The notes beneath the pieces are model-generated. The model was not told where the DNA came from and made no database searches. It saw nothing but the letters and a program-made list of their open reading frames with translations. The position numbers were made by a program, and so were the translations under genes. This document shows positions 6,591 to 7,146 of a stretch of DNA of 7,146 nt, piece by piece; the stretch's first letter is position 1; each line of letters begins with the position of its first letter. The DNA is from Spirochaetaceae bacterium (lineage in GTDB: Bacteria > Spirochaetota > Spirochaetia > SZUA-6 > RPPD01), in contig RPPD01000109.1 of NCBI GenBank assembly GCA_003818675.1, positions 1 through 7,146 of the forward strand. The letters are read 5' to 3'.

Positions 6591-6968
6591 CTATTTTGTC
6601 AAGGTTTTCACTTTATACAGTGGAATCACCTCGTCCGTGGTAAGAATGGTAAGCTCTTCAACCATCGCTTGCGCAATGATGAGGCGGTCAAATGGATCAC
6701 GGTGATGAAAGGGCAATTTGGCGACATTGTCTGCATGTTCCAGATAGATGGGAAGATCATGAAATCCCTGATCACGCAGGATATCCAGATACTTGCCCGG
6801 AATTTCCAGTTTTACGATTGAGCTTTTTATGCTGATTTCCCATATGGAGACGGCACTGATAAAGCATATGTTGTCAGTGTTTTCTATTATCTTTCTCAAG
6901 TTGCCGGGCAAAAGGGGATCATCGGATAACCACCACAAAAGAACGCGGGTATCAATAATGCAATTCAT
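6591..6968 (-). CDS. VapC-type PIN-domain toxin
   Basis: This 125-residue single PIN domain is of a normal length for VapC-family toxins, which are Mg-dependent ribonucleases whose activity is blocked by the cognate antitoxin. The acidic set is complete: D6 in CIIDTRVLLWWL, E44 in AVSIWEIS, D94 in HRDPFDRLIIAQA (with D91 nearby) and D112 in ILTTDE. The usual His of the DTHVLLW motif is Arg8; that position is not one of the acidic metal ligands, so activity is plausible. The ATG overlaps the antitoxin stop as ATGA, so translation is probably coupled and the upstream gene's promoter, outside the window, drives both. Family membership is clear; the RNA target cannot be told from the sequence. 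Confidence 0.93.
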   Translation of the reverse strand: MNCIIDTRVLLWWLSDDPLLPGNLRKIIENTDNICFISAVSIWEISIKSSIVKLEIPGKYLDILRDQGFHDLPIYLEHADNVAKLPFHHRDPFDRLIIAQAMVEELTILTTDEVIPLYKVKTLTK

Positions 6969-7146
6969 TTGGTTTTTACCCCAAAGGCTTGCGCCAGGTC
7001 GTCTGGAAGTTTGTCAAAATCTTTGGAAACCCTGATCTTGTTTTTTAAGGCGCCAGGGACACGTTTGGGATTGTGGCTGGAATACCTGCGAAGGACTGAT
7101 ACTGGTTTGCGAGCCTTCTTGATTATGATTTCCTCGCACCCAATGA
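6965..7146 (-). CDS. Phd/YefM-type antitoxin, partial (C-terminal 60 codons)
   Basis: The minus-strand frame entering from the right edge reads CEEIIIKKARKPVSVLRRYS, then an Arg/Lys/Pro-rich stretch, then KIRVSKDFDKLPDDLAQAFG and a short basic end. The EEIIIKKARKPVSVL part matches the end of the DNA-binding Phd/YefM fold (G-E-x-x-x-I-T-x-x-G-K-P-V-A-x-L), and the acidic FDKLPDDL tail resembles the toxin-neutralising segment of these antitoxins. The stop TGA (6965-6967) overlaps the toxin ATG. Expected role: bind and neutralise the toxin and repress the operon with it. The N-terminal codons (perhaps 20-25) and the promoter lie outside the window. Confidence 0.85.
   Translation of the reverse strand, partial: IGCEEIIIKKARKPVSVLRRYSSHNPKRVPGALKNKIRVSKDFDKLPDDLAQAFGVKTK

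Overview
The window looks like an accessory stretch of a bacterial chromosome, probably from a Gram-negative anaerobe. A spirochaete is my best guess, at low confidence. The hints are a lipoprotein with a loose FLSC lipobox carrying a chitobiase-type domain, a MalK-type sugar ATPase beside an arabinose isomerase, and a long Lys/Ala/Pro tail. Environmental bacteria of other phyla would also fit. I saw no rRNA, tRNA or CRISPR array.

Positions 1-2546 are metabolic. A 5'-truncated CUT1-type ABC ATPase (+) converges on a complete L-arabinose isomerase gene, araA (-), with only 22 bases between the stop codons. They point to pentose or oligosaccharide uptake and use, but cannot share a transcript.

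Positions 2547-3592 hold a small GxxExxY-family protein gene (-) between copies of a 76-base repeat. The repeat is built from 9-base units of the ATCCTGTnn type and their reverse complements. Two copies flank the gene at equal length with no gaps (60 of 76 identical by hand count), and a third partial copy lies further right. This repeat-gene-repeat arrangement is the best candidate for a poorly described mobile or selfish unit here.

Positions 3593-5101 encode a strange 502-residue mosaic protein (+): a histone-H1-like basic tail, a helical segment, nine cysteines in 24 residues, two His-rich phage-tail-fibre-like modules and an AT-rich C-terminal domain of unknown type. Converging on it is a kelch-propeller lipoprotein gene (-) with an N-terminal chitobiase-like domain.

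Positions 6591-7146 hold a VapC-type PIN toxin gene (-) and the 3' part of its Phd/YefM-type antitoxin gene, overlapping by ATGA and running off the right edge.

The genes do not form one pathway. The left is sugar metabolism; the rest is accessory material (repeat-flanked nuclease-like gene, phage-like structural mosaic, surface lipoprotein, toxin-antitoxin) typical of a variable region.
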